A stretch of 16,706 bases of DNA, from contig JAFADB010000031.1 of NCBI GenBank assembly GCA_023425225.1, positions 1 to 16,706 on the forward strand. The letters run 5' to 3'. The stretch is from Pseudomonadota bacterium (lineage in GTDB: Bacteria; Pseudomonadota; Gammaproteobacteria; Xanthomonadales; Xanthomonadaceae). The translations under genes were made by a program, and so were the position numbers. The notes under the pieces are model-generated. The model did not search any database. It was not told the origin of the DNA and saw only the letters and a program-made list of their open reading frames with translations. The first letter of the stretch is position 1. The number at the start of each line of letters is the position of its first letter. Below, piece by piece: positions 14,492-16,706 of the stretch.

Positions 14492-15669
14492 CGAAGTTCC
14501 TCTTCGGTGTTGAGCAGGTGGCGCGCGACGATGACGCGCATGATCTCGTTGGTGCCCTCGAGGATCTGGTGCACGCGGCTGTCGCGCAGCAGGCGCTCGA
14601 CCGGGTACTCGCGGATGTAGCCATAGCCGCCGTGCAGCTGCAGCGCGTCGTTGCACACCGCGAAGCCGGCGTCGGTGGCGAAGCGCTTGGCCATGGCGCA
14701 CCACACGGTGGCATCGGCGCTGCCGGCATCGAGCTTACGCGCGGCGGTGTGCACCATCTGCCGCGCGGCCACCAGCTGGGTGGCCATGTCGGCCAGCTTG
14801 AACTGCAGCGCCTGGAACTCGCCGATCGCCTTGCCGAACTGCCTGCGCTCGCGCAGGTAGCCGCGCGCGGCGTCCAGCGCGCCCTGCGCCGCGCCCAGCG
14901 AGCAGGCGGCGATGTTGATGCGGCCGCCGTCCAGGCCCTTCATGGCGATGCGGAAGCCCTCGCCCTCGCTGCCCAGCAGGTGGTCGGCCGGCACGCGCAC
15001 GCCGGTGAAGGCGATGGTGCGGGTGGGCTGGCTGTTCCAGCCCATTTTCTCCTCCTTCTTGCCGTACTCGATGCCCGGCAGGTCCGCCGGCACCGCGAAG
15101 GCGCTGATGCCGCGCGCGCCCTCGCCGCCGGTGCGTGCCATGACGATCAGCATGTCGGTGGCGCCGGCGCCGGAGATGAAGGCCTTGCTGCCGTCGATGA
15201 CGTAGTGCTCGCCGTCGCGCACCGCGCGGGTCTTGAGCGAGGCGGCATCGGAACCGGCGCCCGGCTCGGTCAGGCAGTAGGAGCCGAGTTTCTCGCCGCT
15301 GGTCATGCGTGCGGCCCATTCGCCGCGCACGCGCTCACCGGCCCAGCTCACCAGCATCCAGGTGGCCATGTTGTGGATGCTGATGTAGGCGGCGGTGGAC
15401 GGATCGGCCGCCGACAGTTCCTCGAAGATCAGCGCCGCGTCCAGCCGCGTCAGGCCGATGCCGCCGGCGTCCTCAGGCGAGTAGATGCCGCAGAAGCCGA
15501 GCTCGCCGGCGCGGGCGATCACGTCCCTGGGGAAGATGCCTTCGGCATCCCAGTGCGCGGCGTTCGGGGCCAGCTCGGCGGCGGCGAAATCGCGTGCGGC
15601 CTCGCGGAAGGCGGCCTGCTCTTCGGTCAGGCCGAACGGAGGGGTGTCAGTAGTGTTCATGATGTCCAT
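14488..15669 (-). CDS. Acyl-CoA dehydrogenase, isobutyryl-CoA type
   Basis: A 393-residue FAD enzyme predicted to convert isobutyryl-CoA to methacrylyl-CoA, passing electrons to electron-transfer flavoprotein. FAD-binding signature YCLTEPGAGSDAASLKT (131-147), substrate/FAD segment MGWNSQPTR (209-217), RRQFGKAIGEFQALQFKLAD (275-294), QLHGGYGYIREYPVERLLRD (344-363) and the C-terminal EGTNEIMR (371-378), where E371 is the expected catalytic base. Substrate assignment comes from the operon (mmsA, hydratase, 3-hydroxyisobutyryl-CoA hydrolase, mmsB) rather than from a unique residue; a short- or branched-chain acyl-CoA is the alternative. The ATG at 15669 has GGAAG 7 bp upstream and is preferred over the in-frame Met4. 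It begins 18 bp after mmsA and overlaps the hydratase start by ATGA. Confidence 0.93.
   Translation of the reverse strand: MDIMNTTDTPPFGLTEEQAAFREAARDFAAAELAPNAAHWDAEGIFPRDVIARAGELGFCGIYSPEDAGGIGLTRLDAALIFEELSAADPSTAAYISIHNMATWMLVSWAGERVRGEWAARMTSGEKLGSYCLTEPGAGSDAASLKTRAVRDGEHYVIDGSKAFISGAGATDMLIVMARTGGEGARGISAFAVPADLPGIEYGKKEEKMGWNSQPTRTIAFTGVRVPADHLLGSEGEGFRIAMKGLDGGRINIAACSLGAAQGALDAARGYLRERRQFGKAIGEFQALQFKLADMATQLVAARQMVHTAARKLDAGSADATVWCAMAKRFATDAGFAVCNDALQLHGGYGYIREYPVERLLRDSRVHQILEGTNEIMRVIVARHLLNTEEELR
14492..14506 (-). promoter_or_regulatory. Shine-Dalgarno in a hairpin loop before the hydratase start
   Basis: On the mRNA, CGAAG and CUUCG form a 5-bp stem whose 5-nt loop is AGGAA, the ribosome-binding sequence, and the 3' arm abuts the AUG at 14491. 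It lies inside the last codons of the upstream dehydrogenase gene, so ribosomes finishing that gene would open it. The stem is short and its effect is uncertain. Confidence 0.35.
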
Positions 15670-15687
15670 GCGGTCGCTTCCGCGCGC

Positions 15688-16706
15688 TCATTTCAGGCTG
15701 ATGGTGGTGTTGACGCCGTGGCCCAGCGTGGAGTCGTCGAACCAGCGTGCGGTGACGGTCTTGGTCTGGGTGTAGAAGGTGACCACCTGCTTGCCGTACG
15801 GGCCGAGGTCGCCGAGCTTGGAGGCGCGCGAACCGGTGAACGAGAACAGCGGCACCGGCACCGGGATCGGCACGTTGATGCCGACCTGGCCGACGTCGAT
15901 GTCCTCCTGGAACCGGCGCGCCGCCGCGCCGGACTGGGTGAACACCGCGGTGCCGTTGCCGTTGGGGTTGGCGTTGACCAGCGCGATGGCCTCGTCCAGC
16001 GTCTCGGTCGCCAGGACGACCAGCACCGGCCCGAAGATCTCCTCCTGGTAGATGCGCATGTCGGCGGTCACGCCGGAGAAGATCGTCGGGCCGACGAAGT
16101 TGCCCTTCTCGAAGCCGGCGACCTGCGGGTTGCGCCCGTCCAGTTCCAGCGTGGCGCCCTGCTCGATGCCGGAGGCGATCAGCCCTTCCACCCGCTCACG
16201 TGCGGCGCAGGAGATCACCGGGCCGACATCGGTGCCGGCTTCGGTACCGGCGTTGACCTTGAGCGTCTTCGCCTTGGCCACCAGGTCGGGGATCCACTCG
16301 CGCGCCTCGCCCACCAGCACCAGCGTGGAGGCGGCCATGCAGCGCTGGCCGGCGGCGCCGAACGCCGCGCCGACCATCGCGTTGAGGGTCTGCTCCTTGT
16401 TGGCGTCCGGCAGCACCACGGCGTGGTTCTTGGCGCCCATCATGCATTGCACGCGCTTGCCCGCCCGCGAGGCGCGGTGGTAGACATGCGTGCCCACGCG
16501 GGTGGAGCCGACGAACGACACCGCCTTGATGTGCGGGTGGTCGCAAATGGCGTTGACCACCTCCTCGCCGCCGTGGACAACGTTGAGCACGCCCTTGGGG
16601 ATGCCCGCCTCCAGCGCCAGCTCGACCAGCCGCATGGTCACCATCGGGTCCTGCTCGGACGGCTTGAGCACGAAGGTGTTGCCGGTGGCGATGGCCATCG
16701 GGAACA
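15688..16706 (-). CDS. mmsA: Methylmalonate-semialdehyde dehydrogenase, C-terminal two thirds
   Basis: Partial gene running off the right edge; about 340 residues of an expected 500 or so are present, missing the N-terminus. The product is the CoA-acylating aldehyde dehydrogenase that turns methylmalonate semialdehyde into propionyl-CoA and CO2. Coenzyme-binding TGNTFVLKPSEQDP and VSFVGSTRVGTHVY are present. The catalytic cysteine is in FGAAGQRCMAAS (codon near 16339-16341). MGAKNHAVVLPDA replaces the ELGGK motif of ordinary aldehyde dehydrogenases, so the general-base glutamate is absent, which is characteristic of this CoA-dependent subfamily. The EEIFGPVL block is present. Reading in frame to the edge gives FP before MAIATGN, so that Met is internal and not the start. 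It is the first gene of the visible operon; its promoter is outside the window. Confidence 0.95.
   Translation of the reverse strand, partial: FPMAIATGNTFVLKPSEQDPMVTMRLVELALEAGIPKGVLNVVHGGEEVVNAICDHPHIKAVSFVGSTRVGTHVYHRASRAGKRVQCMMGAKNHAVVLPDANKEQTLNAMVGAAFGAAGQRCMAASTLVLVGEAREWIPDLVAKAKTLKVNAGTEAGTDVGPVISCAARERVEGLIASGIEQGATLELDGRNPQVAGFEKGNFVGPTIFSGVTADMRIYQEEIFGPVLVVLATETLDEAIALVNANPNGNGTAVFTQSGAAARRFQEDIDVGQVGINVPIPVPVPLFSFTGSRASKLGDLGPYGKQVVTFYTQTKTVTARWFDDSTLGHGVNTTISLK

Noticed and set aside
12516..14729. The 737-codon frame suggesting a hydratase-hydrolase fusion
   Set aside because: The hydratase is encoded in a different frame with its own start and stop; only the part from 13697 onward is the hydrolase, with its own ATG and ribosome-binding site.

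Overview
The window is GC-rich, densely coded DNA that looks like a gammaproteobacterium of the Xanthomonadaceae/Lysobacteraceae group (Lysobacter, Luteimonas, Pseudoxanthomonas or Xanthomonas type). The main pointer is a TonB-dependent receptor of the Xanthomonas/Caulobacter subfamily inside a carbohydrate-utilisation locus; the genus cannot be fixed from the sequence. I see no rRNA, tRNA, insertion sequence, CRISPR array or phage genes.

Left half (1-11225): a sugar-scavenging locus probably aimed at a beta-glucan. A LacI-family regulator (277-1314, minus) and a secreted NodB-type polysaccharide deacetylase (1602-2444, plus) are divergent. A minus-strand operon then runs from right to left: TonB-dependent receptor (6771-9545), periplasmic or lipid-anchored GH3 exo-beta-glucosidase (4141-6681), and SGLT-type sodium/sugar symporter (2485-4047). 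Divergent from the receptor is a GH30 glucanase/glucosidase with a lipobox (9762-11225, plus). The likely flow is: GH30 cuts glucan at the envelope, the receptor imports oligosaccharides, GH3 releases monosaccharide in the periplasm, and the symporter takes it into the cytoplasm. Two related palindromic LacI-type operators are visible. One covers the -10 element of the receptor promoter (9564-9583). The other covers the -35 element of a minus-strand promoter at the left edge (39-54), whose gene lies outside the window and is probably a further member of the regulon.

Middle (11226-11631): a 70-codon gene of unknown function (11286-11498, minus) between a perfect 11-bp-stem hairpin behind GH30 and an intrinsic terminator that closes the right-hand operon.

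Right half (11632-16706, all minus): the distal valine-degradation operon. The order is mmsA (5' end off the right edge), acyl-CoA dehydrogenase of isobutyryl-CoA type, enoyl-CoA hydratase, 3-hydroxyisobutyryl-CoA hydrolase, and mmsB. Together they give every step from isobutyryl-CoA to propionyl-CoA. mmsA and the dehydrogenase are 18 bp apart and the last four genes are joined by three successive 4-bp stop/start overlaps (ATGA, ATGA, GTGA), which suggests tight translational coupling.

No clearly undescribed system is evident. The items most worth following are the shared operator with its two different placements, the off-window regulon member, the hairpins between the genes of the receptor operon, the unknown small protein, and the odd deacetylase.
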